A DNA stretch of 64,000 nucleotides, from assembly GCA_030694365.1 (NCBI GenBank), contig JAUXYM010000082.1, positions 62,001 through 126,000 on the forward strand. Direction: 5' to 3'. This DNA comes from Nevskia sp. GTDB taxonomy: Bacteria; Pseudomonadota; Gammaproteobacteria; Nevskiales; Nevskiaceae. The notes under the pieces were generated by a model. It saw nothing but the letters and a program-made list of their open reading frames with translations, did no database searches and was not told the origin of the DNA. Made by a program: the position numbers and the translations under genes. This document shows, piece after piece, positions 51,654 to 61,556 of the stretch. Numbering within the stretch: position 1 is the first letter of the stretch; each line of letters starts with the position of its first letter.

Positions 51654-52709
51654 TCACTCGTATCGAAGTTCCGACGCTTTGCCCCAGAACACCCGATACG
51701 CGAACGCCGTGTAGCCAAGAATGACTGGCAATACCAAGATCACCCCATAAAGCATGATCATCAGTGACTCAGGCGCTGCAGCCGCAGCCCAGATCGTGAT
51801 GCGATCCGGCACCAGGTAAGGGAACAGACTGTAGGCCAGGCCGAAGAAGGCCATGAGAAACAAGCTGACGCTGCAGGCAAATGGCGCCCAGGCCCAGCGC
51901 TGCAGACCTCGAAGGTTTCCGCGGGCAACGTCGGCGGCGAGTCGTGCCAGAAAAATCTGCAGCAGTACAAACATCGCCAGCGAGATCAGCGGAATCGGCA
52001 GCAGCGCGATGAATTGCGGCAGAGAGAACCATTTCGCGAAGATCGCCGGACTCACCATTGGAGTCGCCAGCGACACCGCCGCAATGCCGGCACCGGTGCC
52101 CCAGGCGGCGGCTCGCGCCCAGTGCACGGCGCGCATTTGCAGTTCGCCCTCGGTCTTCAGGATCAGCCAGCTTGCCCCGAGCAGGGCATAGCCGGCGGTC
52201 AGTCCCACGCCGATGAAAGCGGAGAATATCCAGGCGACCGGCGTGCTGGAAAAGCCCACGATCAACTGCCCCAGCATCGTGCCCTGCGCCAGCGAAGCCA
52301 GCAGCGACCCCGAGAAGAACGCGCCGTCCCACAGCGGTTTATGCGCCGCCTTTACCTTGGCCCGGAAATCGAAGGCCACGCCGCGCAGGATCAACCCGAC
52401 CAGCATCAGCGCCACGGGCAGGTAGAGCGCTCCCAGGATTACCCCGTGCGCCAGTGGAAACGCCACCAGTAGCAAGCCGACCCCGAGCACCAGCCACGTC
52501 TCGTTGGCGTCCCAGAATGGTCCGATCGAGGCGATCATCGAGTCGCGCTGGCTCGGCGCTGCCAGTCGCAGCCAGATGCCGACACCGAGGTCGTAACCGT
52601 CGAGGATCACGTACAGCAACATCGACAAGCCCATGAGGCAGGCGAAGATCAGGGGAAGCCAGAAGGCAGGCCCGCTCAGGCCCGCGGGAACGATATCGAG
52701 TGCGTTCAT
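51654..52709 (-). CDS. cydB: cytochrome bd ubiquinol oxidase subunit II
   Basis: ILDGYDLGVGIWL...GPFWDANETWLVLGVGLLLVAFPLAHG; ATGA overlap with cydA. Confidence 0.95.
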   Translation of the reverse strand: MNALDIVPAGLSGPAFWLPLIFACLMGLSMLLYVILDGYDLGVGIWLRLAAPSQRDSMIASIGPFWDANETWLVLGVGLLLVAFPLAHGVILGALYLPVALMLVGLILRGVAFDFRAKVKAAHKPLWDGAFFSGSLLASLAQGTMLGQLIVGFSSTPVAWIFSAFIGVGLTAGYALLGASWLILKTEGELQMRAVHWARAAAWGTGAGIAAVSLATPMVSPAIFAKWFSLPQFIALLPIPLISLAMFVLLQIFLARLAADVARGNLRGLQRWAWAPFACSVSLFLMAFFGLAYSLFPYLVPDRITIWAAAAAPESLMIMLYGVILVLPVILGYTAFAYRVFWGKASELRYE

Positions 52710-54046
52710 CAGACGACTCCGGGGACTGTGGCGATGGCGGGCTCGTAGGCAGGCGGCGTGCCTTTTCTCGCCAGGTGGAACAGCACCGAGATGAAAGCGA
52801 TGAGCAGGGCTGCATAGAGCGTGAGATACATCGCCAACGTGCTGGCGATCATGGGCGCGGGCACGGTCGAAGCCGCATCCGCTGCTGTCAGCACGCCGGT
52901 GACCAGCCAAGGTTGTCGACCGATCTCCGTGACGTACCAGCCAGCGATCACCGCGACCCAGCCGGAAAAGCTCATTGCCACCAGGCTGCGCAGCAGCAGT
53001 CCGGGCAAGGAGCCTCGGCGGCGCAGCATCCAGACGGCTGCCCAGGAGACCATCAACATCAGCAGGCCCATGCCGACCATGATCCGGAAGGCCATGAACA
53101 CTGGCGTCATGCGCGGATGGTCGGGGAAGTCGTTGAGCCCCTGCACCACGCCGTCGGTCTTGTGCGTGAGGTACAGCGAGGCCAACTTCGGCACCGAAAT
53201 TTCATAGCGGTTGCTGTGCGTCGTGTCGTCGGGCAACGCGAACAGCACGGCGGGCGCACCGGCTTGCGTCTCCCACAGGCCCTCCATTGCCGCAACCTTG
53301 GCGGGTTGATGATGGAGCGTATTGAGGCCGTGCAAGTCGCCGACGGCAATCTGAAGCGGGATCAAGACCGCGGCGGTCCAGACACCGACTTTGATGCCCA
53401 AATGGACCTCGGGCTTCGTATCGCCGCGGCGTAGTCGGTAGGCCGAAAGGCCCGCGACCAGGAATGACGCCGTAAGGCCACTGGCCAGCAGCATGTGCAC
53501 CAGTCGATAGGGCAACGAAGGATTGAACACGATGGCCAGCCAGTCCGTCGCATGTGCCACCCCGTCACGCATCTCGAAGCCGGCTGGAGTATGCATCCAG
53601 CTATTCAACGCCAGAATCCAGAATGCCGACAGCGTGGTGCCGATGCAGACCAGTGCCGTCGCCAGCGTGTGGACGCGTTCGCTGACCCGGTTCATGCCGA
53701 ACAGCATGATGGAGAGGAAGGTCGCCTCCATGAAGAAGGCTGTGAGCACCTCGTACGCCAGCAGCGGCCCGGCAATGTTGCCGACCTTGAGCATGAAGCC
53801 TGGCCAGTTCGTACCGAACTGGAAGCTCATGGTGATGCCGCTGACCACACCCATCGCAAAGCAGAGCGCAAACACTTTCACCCAAAAGCGGTACAGCGCC
53901 ATCCAGCGCTGATCGCCGGTCCGGCCCAGTTGCAGCTTGAAGAACAGCAACAGCCAGCCGAGGGCGATCGACAGGGTCGGAAACAAGATGTGAAAGCTCA
54001 TGTTGGCCGCAAATTGGATGCGGGCGAGCATCAGGGGGTCTGACAT
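52709..54046 (-). CDS. cydA: cytochrome bd-type ubiquinol oxidase subunit I (short, CioA-like)
   Basis: RIQFAANMSFHILFPTLSIALGW, FWVKVFALCFAMGVVSGITMSFQFGTNWPGF, GWYVTEIGRQPW. Confidence 0.95.
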   Translation of the reverse strand: MSDPLMLARIQFAANMSFHILFPTLSIALGWLLLFFKLQLGRTGDQRWMALYRFWVKVFALCFAMGVVSGITMSFQFGTNWPGFMLKVGNIAGPLLAYEVLTAFFMEATFLSIMLFGMNRVSERVHTLATALVCIGTTLSAFWILALNSWMHTPAGFEMRDGVAHATDWLAIVFNPSLPYRLVHMLLASGLTASFLVAGLSAYRLRRGDTKPEVHLGIKVGVWTAAVLIPLQIAVGDLHGLNTLHHQPAKVAAMEGLWETQAGAPAVLFALPDDTTHSNRYEISVPKLASLYLTHKTDGVVQGLNDFPDHPRMTPVFMAFRIMVGMGLLMLMVSWAAVWMLRRRGSLPGLLLRSLVAMSFSGWVAVIAGWYVTEIGRQPWLVTGVLTAADAASTVPAPMIASTLAMYLTLYAALLIAFISVLFHLARKGTPPAYEPAIATVPGVV

Positions 54047-54077
54047 TGCGGTCTCCGTGAACTAGGCGGTGCTACAA

Positions 54078-54093
54078 CTCAAGGCACGTGCCA
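54078..54093 (-). promoter_or_regulatory. candidate sigma-54 (-24/-12) promoter for cydAB
   Basis: Minus strand TTGGCACGTGCCTTGAG: TGGCACG-N4-TTGA, about 30 nt upstream of the cydA ATG. Confidence 0.7.
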
Positions 54094-54121
54094 ACCCTGA
54101 TTAAGGGAGTAGAACCTTATG

Positions 54122-54134
54122 GATCAATGATTTA
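54122..54134 (+). promoter_or_regulatory. candidate IHF site within an ATCAAT-N5-ATTGAT palindrome
   Basis: GATCAATGATTTA fits WATCAANNNNTTR except the first base; lies between the upstream array and the -24/-12 element. Confidence 0.45.
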
Positions 54135-54178
54135 TTGATCCTCGATCCGCTTCGGCTGCCACCGTTTTACGCCAGAAT

Positions 54179-54229
54179 CACTGCCACAACAGGATGGCGG
54201 CAGTTCTCTGGCAGTGGCAGTCCTGTGGC
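54179..54229. promoter_or_regulatory. candidate activator-binding (UAS) cluster upstream of cydAB
   Basis: CACTGCCAC...GGCGGCAG...CTGGCAGTGGCAGTCCTGTGG: repeated CTGCC/GGCAG motifs; shares GACTGCCAC with the pdo-sqr region. Confidence 0.5.
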
Positions 54230-55534
<1,305 letters not shown>

Positions 55535-55593
55535 AAACGCTCCATCACTGGCCACGTCACGCGTCGCCCGAGTACAGACTAACGCCGACCGGT

Positions 55594-55650
55594 AGTTCTG
55601 CCAACCTGCCGCCAAGTTCTGCCGAAACTGCCAGATTGCTGACTGCCACG
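55594..55650. promoter_or_regulatory. candidate activator-binding (UAS) cluster upstream of pdo-sqr
   Basis: AGTTCTGCC direct repeats at 55594 and 55615 (21-bp spacing) plus AACTGCCAG and GACTGCCAC. Confidence 0.5.
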
Positions 55651-55717
55651 GCTCCTACTTTGGCAAAAGCCAGAAAATAAATTTATATAAAACATACATA
55701 TAAATCGCACTGGGCAT

Positions 55718-55733
55718 TGGCACGTCAATTGAT
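55718..55733 (+). promoter_or_regulatory. candidate sigma-54 (-24/-12) promoter for pdo-sqr-tauE
   Basis: TTGGCACGTCAATTGAT: TGGCACG-N4-TTGA, nearly the same as the cydAB element. Confidence 0.7.
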
Positions 55734-55785
55734 CCTAAGTTGTCGCGCCCATCATCCCGGGCAGACTTCGAAGGAGGAAATCGAC

Positions 55786-56670
55786 ATGGATTTAGCTCAT
55801 CGTCTGATCGTGGAGGGCCATTTCGATCCGGCTACGTCGACCATCAGTTACATCGTGCTGGATCGCAGCACCCAGCAATGCGCCATCGTCGACAGCGTCC
55901 TTGACTACGACCCCAAGTCGGGTCGCACCTCCACCGGCAGCGCCGACACGTTGGTTCGTCGCGTTCACGAGTTGGGCGCCACGGTGCAGTGGCATCTGGA
56001 GACACATGTCCACGCCGATCATCTCTCCGGTGCGCACCTCCTGAAGGAGCAGCTCGGCGGCGAGATTGGAATTGGCGAACAAATCCGAACCGTGCAGTTG
56101 GTATTCGGCAAGATCTTCAATGCCGATGACCGCTTCGCTCGCGACGGCAGCCAATTCGATCACCTGTTCCACGATGGCGACGAGTTCAAGATCGGCTCAC
56201 TCAACGCCCGCGTACTGCACACGCCCGGCCATACCCCGGCCTGCCTGACCTACGTGGTCACCGACGGCACCGAGACCGTTGCCTTCGTCGGCGACACGCT
56301 GTTCATGCCGGACTACGGCACGGCGCGCTGCGATTTCCCGGGTGGTGACGCTCGCACCTTGTATCGCTCGATCAACAAGGTGCTGAGCCTGCCGCCCGAA
56401 ACCAAGCTTTACATGTGCCACGACTACCGGCCGAACGACCGTGAACTGCGCTACGTAACCACCGTGGCTGAGGAGCGCGCGCAGAACATCCATGTCAAGG
56501 ACGGCATCAGCGAAGACGCTTTTATAGCGATGCGCACCCAGCGCGACGCGCAGCTGGCGATGCCGAACCTGATCCTGCCCTCGGTACAAATCAACATGCG
56601 CGCGGGCCAGCTACCGGAGCCAGAAGATAACGGCACCCGGTATCTGAAAATTCCGCTCAACGCGCTTTGA
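55786..56670 (+). CDS. MBL-fold persulfide dioxygenase-like protein
   Basis: HLETHVHADHLSGAHLLKEQLGG; LHTPGHTPACLTYVV; FVGDTLFMPDYGTARCDFPGG. Confidence 0.92.
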   Translation: MDLAHRLIVEGHFDPATSTISYIVLDRSTQQCAIVDSVLDYDPKSGRTSTGSADTLVRRVHELGATVQWHLETHVHADHLSGAHLLKEQLGGEIGIGEQIRTVQLVFGKIFNADDRFARDGSQFDHLFHDGDEFKIGSLNARVLHTPGHTPACLTYVVTDGTETVAFVGDTLFMPDYGTARCDFPGGDARTLYRSINKVLSLPPETKLYMCHDYRPNDRELRYVTTVAEERAQNIHVKDGISEDAFIAMRTQRDAQLAMPNLILPSVQINMRAGQLPEPEDNGTRYLKIPLNAL

Positions 56671-56696
56671 TCCCTGCATCAGCCTGGAGGCCGCTC

Positions 56697-58373
56697 ATGA
56701 CGATTGCCCGACTCACCGACCAACTGTCCGTATCGCCGCAGCTGCAAATCAGCGATCTGGCGTCAGTCTCCAAGCAGGGATTCAAAACCCTGATCTGCAA
56801 CCGCCCTGACGGCGAAGGGGCCGATCAGCCCACGCACCAGGAACTCGCCGATGCTGCCAGCTCGCTGGGGCTGACCGTTCAATACCTTCCGGTTATTTCC
56901 GGCAAGGTGGGAGATGCCGATGCTCAGGCCTTCGGCAACTTGTTGGCCACCGCAGAAAGCCCCGTTCTGGCCTTTTGCCGCAGCGGAATGCGATCCGCGA
57001 CGCTGTGGGCGTTGTCCGCAGCTCATCAGCAATCTGCGGCAGAGTTGATCCGTTCGGCGAAGGAAGCGGGCTACGATCTCTCGGCGTTGGCGCCACGACT
57101 CGCGAATGCGACTTCTGCCCCTGACATTATCGGCGAGCGCACCGACGCACGGCATACCGTGGTGATTGTCGGCGGCGGTGCCGCCGGCATCGCCACCGCC
57201 GCAAGCTTGCGGGCACGCGACCCCAAGCTCGACATCGCGATCATCGATCCAGCCGATACCCACTACTACCAGCCGGGCTGGACCTTGGTCGGGGCCGGAA
57301 TCTTCTCGGCCGAACAGACTGCGCGCGTCATGGCCAAGCTGATTCCGAAAGGAGTGCATTGGATCAAGGCCGCCGTGGCGGCTTTCGAGCCCGACCAGAA
57401 CGCCGTAATCCTGGAAGGCTGCCGCGTCATTCGCTACGAGAAACTGGTGGTCTGTCCGGGCCTCAAGCTCGACTGGGAGGCCATCCCTGGGCTTTCCGAA
57501 ACACTTGGCAAGAACGGCGTCACCTCGAACTATCGCTACGACCTCGCGCCGTACACCTGGCAGCAGGTGCAGCAACTGCGCCGCGGCCGCGCGCTATTCA
57601 CCCAGCCGCCGATGCCGATCAAGTGCGCGGGCGCGCCTCAGAAGGCGCTTTATCTTTCCTGCGACCACTGGCGGCGGGCTGGCCGGCAGGGTGAGGTCCA
57701 GGCCGAGTTCTACAACGCCGGCGCGGTCCTCTTTGGCGTGGCTGATTACGTTCCTGCATTGATGGAGTACATCGAGCGATACGAGGTGCAGCTGAACTTC
57801 GCACACACGCTGAGCGCAGTGGACGGGCCGCGTCGTGTCGCCACGTTTAACAGGACCTCGGCAGACGGCAGCCGGGAGACCCTCCAGCGTTCTTTCGACT
57901 TCCTGCACGCGGTACCACCGCAACGTGCGCCGGACTTCCTCAAGGTCAGCCCTCTGGCCGATGCCGCCGGCTGGACCGATATCGACCCCGGCACGCTGCA
58001 ACATAAAAAGTACGCCAACGTTTTCGGCCTCGGCGATGCCGGCAATACCAGCAACGCCAAGACTGCTGCCGCTGCCCGCAAGCAAGCGCCGGTGGTGGCT
58101 CACAATCTTCTGGCATCGCTGCGCGGGGCGGCGATGTCCGCCCGCTATGACGGCTACGGTTCCTGCCCGCTGACCGTCGAGCGCGGCAAAATTGTGTTGG
58201 CCGAGTTTGTCTACGGTGGCAAGGTTCAACCGAGCTTCCCGGCTTGGCTGATCGACGGCCGCAAGCCTTCGCGCCTGGCCTGGCTGCTCAAGGAGCGCGT
58301 CCTGCCGCCGCTTTACTGGCGGGCCATGCTCAAGGGGCGTGAATGGATGGCCAAGCCGGAGTTGGTCGGTTGA
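56697..58373 (+). CDS. DUF442 (TIGR01244-like) + sulfide:quinone oxidoreductase-like FAD protein fusion
   Basis: N-terminal TLICNRPDGEGADQPTHQEL...VLAFCRSGMRSATLWAL; C-terminal HTVVIVGGGAAGIATAASLRARDP...DTHYYQPGWTLVGAG. Confidence 0.93.
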   Translation: MTIARLTDQLSVSPQLQISDLASVSKQGFKTLICNRPDGEGADQPTHQELADAASSLGLTVQYLPVISGKVGDADAQAFGNLLATAESPVLAFCRSGMRSATLWALSAAHQQSAAELIRSAKEAGYDLSALAPRLANATSAPDIIGERTDARHTVVIVGGGAAGIATAASLRARDPKLDIAIIDPADTHYYQPGWTLVGAGIFSAEQTARVMAKLIPKGVHWIKAAVAAFEPDQNAVILEGCRVIRYEKLVVCPGLKLDWEAIPGLSETLGKNGVTSNYRYDLAPYTWQQVQQLRRGRALFTQPPMPIKCAGAPQKALYLSCDHWRRAGRQGEVQAEFYNAGAVLFGVADYVPALMEYIERYEVQLNFAHTLSAVDGPRRVATFNRTSADGSRETLQRSFDFLHAVPPQRAPDFLKVSPLADAAGWTDIDPGTLQHKKYANVFGLGDAGNTSNAKTAAAARKQAPVVAHNLLASLRGAAMSARYDGYGSCPLTVERGKIVLAEFVYGGKVQPSFPAWLIDGRKPSRLAWLLKERVLPPLYWRAMLKGREWMAKPELVG

Positions 58374-59182
58374 TGGACACCATGCTGCTCACTGCCGGTC
58401 TCGGCGCCCTGATCGGTTTGGCGTTGGCTCTGACCGGCGCTGGCGGCGGCATTCTGGCAATGCCCCTGCTGATCCTCGCGCTGCATCTCACGGTGATTCA
58501 GGCCGCCCCTATCGCACTACTGGCGGTGGGACTATCGGCACTTCTTGGCGCCGCCATCGCCTTTCGCGAGAAGCGATTGCGCTACCGCGCTGCCGGACTC
58601 ATCGGCATCGTTGGTGTGCTGACGGCGCCCCTGGGTACTTGGGCTGCGCACCAAGTGCCGATCGCACCTTTGACGGTGGTGTTCGCGCTGGTGCTGAGCT
58701 ATGTCGCAATTCGAATGCTTCGAGATGCACGTACGGCCCCAGCCGATATCGCAGCAGATCAAAAGTTACCGTGCGTGCTGAATCCCGACGAAGGCCGCCT
58801 GAACTGGACGGCGCCCTGTGCCCGGGCGCTGATGGCCACTGGCGGACTATCAGGGGTGCTGAGTGGGGCGCTGGGCGTTGGCGGGGGCTTCGTGATCGTG
58901 CCGTCACTGGCGCGCTATACCAATCTCAGTCAGCAAAGTGTTGTCGGTACTTCTCTGGGGGTGATCGCCCTCGTGTCCGCCGGCAGCGTCACCGTCGCCG
59001 CTGTCTCCGGCCTCCTGCTATGGAACATCGCGACTCCATTCGCTCTGGGCTCGGTGGTCGGGATGCTGACTGGCAGCCGACTCTCGGGACGCCTCTCTCC
59101 TGGGCTGCTCAAGCAGGCCTTCGGAACGATCAGTCTTTTGGCGGCCGTCACTATGATCATCAAAGCTGTCTCGGCGAGCTAG
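58373..59182 (+). CDS. TSUP family transporter (TauE/SafE-like)
   Basis: Multi-TM, LTGAGGGILAMPLLIL and GALGVGGGFVIVPSLARYTNLSQQSVVGTSL repeats; ATGA overlap. Confidence 0.92.
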   Translation: MDTMLLTAGLGALIGLALALTGAGGGILAMPLLILALHLTVIQAAPIALLAVGLSALLGAAIAFREKRLRYRAAGLIGIVGVLTAPLGTWAAHQVPIAPLTVVFALVLSYVAIRMLRDARTAPADIAADQKLPCVLNPDEGRLNWTAPCARALMATGGLSGVLSGALGVGGGFVIVPSLARYTNLSQQSVVGTSLGVIALVSAGSVTVAAVSGLLLWNIATPFALGSVVGMLTGSRLSGRLSPGLLKQAFGTISLLAAVTMIIKAVSAS

Positions 59183-59840
59183 GCGATACAAGCGGACCCG
59201 GGTGCCACTATTGAAGCTGCGGTCAGCGCCGCGCACATTTTTCGTGGTCATCCATGGGATCGAAGTATGTGTCCCATCCATAGATTTGGGTGCTGCCCAG
59301 ACTGACGCTCCTGTACGAGCCACCTACGACGGTGACCAACCGATCTACCGCCGCCGCACAGAAGTTTGCTTGACTGCCTCGCACTCTCTCCGATGACCAG
59401 AATATTGAAACTGTTCAGCAGCATTACGACGCTGATCAAGATCATCAACAACGGGTGCTCAGAGGGCTGAAGCCGACTGTACAGTCGGCTGACCGTCGCC
59501 ACCCATTCCGACCAGCCCTCGCACCTTGCTTCTCAACCGGCTGGTAAAGCCTCGATTCCCGAGCTGAACAACTCCGGAGGGGCTGCGAACGCGTTCCGCC
59601 AGCCACTGATGACACGGCTGCAAATAGGTCGGCGTAGCGCCCAGCGATAAGGCCTCGCAGTCCTACGCAGGCCTCGGACTCGAGACTCAAAGACGCAGTG
59701 TTACGATCAAGCCCCATGACGATCAGGCATTCATTCCCGAATGTCTCCTCAGCGCCAGCTGACCTCCTCATGCGCCTCTTCGACGAATACGTCCGATTTC
59801 CTCGTAATAAGTCTGAATCGCCGTATTTCCTACCGTAACG

Positions 59841-60980
59841 CTATCGGCCGGCTGTATAGCGCAGCAGGTCGAAGCCCTGAACGGTGGCGTCCATGCCATC
59901 CAGCGCGGGGCCGAACAGACCGATGTTCAGTCCCGTATCCGGCAGTACGCTGGCGTCATCGCCGGGCCAGTTGTGGCCGTTGTTGACGGCTTGGGCCAGC
60001 ACCACCTTGCGGCCGCTCGCGCAGGTGGCCGCGTAGCTGAACTGGATCGTCGAGCCGCCGGTGGTCAGCGTCGCCATCTGATCGGTACCGGTGCACTGGT
60101 CGTAGGTTTTGAAGTCCGCGTAGTTCTCGGGAACGCTGCGAGTCAGGCCGAGCAGGCCGTTGTAGGGCACCACCGGATCGGAAGTGCCATGGATGATGAC
60201 CAGGCCTACCGGCCGGTTGGGGCGGCAGGTCGCGGCGGCTTCAGCGGTCTGGGTGCCCGCCACTGCGAGTACGGCCTCAACCTGATCGGCACGGCCGCAG
60301 GCGTAGAAGTAGGCCATCGGCGTGCCGTTCGACAGTCCGGACACATAGAGCGGCGCAGTACTGGCGCTGAAGCGGTTACGGGCATCGGCCACCACGCCGT
60401 CCAGCAATTGCAGATTGTTCTCGACGGCCTGGTTGACCATCGTCGGCCACCGCGAGAGAAGTCCTAAGTTGGGCGAAGGAAGGCCTAAGGGGAGCGTCAG
60501 CAGGCCACCATCGCCGGGCGCCTGCGGGATCAGCACCAGGACGTTTCGCGCCTTGGCCAGTTCGCTCATCCGGATCAGGTTTGCGTAGTAGCTGGTATTG
60601 GCGTTCAGGTAGTGCAGCGCCAGATAGACCGCCGACGGCGTGCCGCCCGCTGCTGGCCGGATCGCGAGGTACTGCACGGTGAAGCCGCCGCCGGAAGCGC
60701 TGTTCTCGGTGACCTCTACGCCGTCGCAGGGGATGACCGTGGTACGGCTGCGTAAGGTGTCCGCGCCGGAAACCAGCGGGCAGAACGTTGCGCGGTTCAG
60801 CGCCGGGTCGCAGTTCTCGCCCGCCGCGACTCGAGCGGGCGTGAAGTCGTTCTGGCATGACGATGGACTTGGCGAGCCACCACCACCACCACCGCTGTCA
60901 GGGTCATCACCGCCGCCACCGCAGGCGGCGAGTCCCAATGCCAGTAAAGCCGACAGGACCGGACGGTTCACGATTGTCAA
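59841..60980 (-). CDS. secreted alpha/beta hydrolase, PHB depolymerase/LpqC-like lipoprotein
   Basis: Lipobox LAACG, Gly/Ser linker, YVSGLSNGTPMAYFYACG nucleophile-elbow region, NNGHNWPGDD. Confidence 0.75.
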   Translation of the reverse strand: MTIVNRPVLSALLALGLAACGGGGDDPDSGGGGGGSPSPSSCQNDFTPARVAAGENCDPALNRATFCPLVSGADTLRSRTTVIPCDGVEVTENSASGGGFTVQYLAIRPAAGGTPSAVYLALHYLNANTSYYANLIRMSELAKARNVLVLIPQAPGDGGLLTLPLGLPSPNLGLLSRWPTMVNQAVENNLQLLDGVVADARNRFSASTAPLYVSGLSNGTPMAYFYACGRADQVEAVLAVAGTQTAEAAATCRPNRPVGLVIIHGTSDPVVPYNGLLGLTRSVPENYADFKTYDQCTGTDQMATLTTGGSTIQFSYAATCASGRKVVLAQAVNNGHNWPGDDASVLPDTGLNIGLFGPALDGMDATVQGFDLLRYTAGR

Positions 60981-61164
60981 AGGTAATGCCCTCGAGTGGT
61001 TGCCAGCAAAGGAACGACGAGTTTAGCGGCTCGATGTCCCGCTTGCTTCGGGCGCGAAACAGCGTCTGGCGGACCGTCGCGACCGTCGCGACCGTTGGAC
61101 GGAAGGCAAGCTATCCTCGATCACGTTCCTTCCGCCGCAAGCGGGTCATCGTCACGGACACCCG

Positions 61165-61509
61165 ATGAATCTTTCCGTTGTCGCCCAGACTGCCGGTCTG
61201 CTGCTGCTGTCGAACCTGTTCATGACCTGGGCCTGGTATGGCCACCTGAAGACGCTCGGCGACAAGCCCTTGTGGATCGCCATCCTGTCCAGCTGGGGCA
61301 TTGCGCTGTTCGAGTACGCGCTGATGGTGCCGGCCAACCGCATCGGCTTCGGCAGCTTGAGCCTCGCGCAACTGAAGATCCTGCAGGAGGTCATTACCCT
61401 GCTGGTGTTCGTGCCGTTCGCGCTGCTGGTGATGAAGCAGCCCATGAAGCTGGACTTCCTGTGGGCCGGCGTGTGCATGTGCGCTGCGGTCTATTTTATT
61501 TTCCGCTGA
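61165..61509 (+). CDS. DMT family protein (DUF486)
   Basis: LLLSNLFMTWAWYGHLK...ALFEYALMVPANRIG...LKILQEVITLLVF. Confidence 0.93.
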   Translation: MNLSVVAQTAGLLLLSNLFMTWAWYGHLKTLGDKPLWIAILSSWGIALFEYALMVPANRIGFGSLSLAQLKILQEVITLLVFVPFALLVMKQPMKLDFLWAGVCMCAAVYFIFR

Positions 61510-61556
61510 CCGCGACGGCATCTTCCGCTGATCGCACCACCACTTTTTTCTTCCTC

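Noticed and set aside
54121-54141. FNR box upstream of cydA
   Set aside because: Half-sites are in ATCAA...TTGAT order, the reverse of the TTGAT-N4-ATCAA FNR consensus, so FNR binding is not supported.
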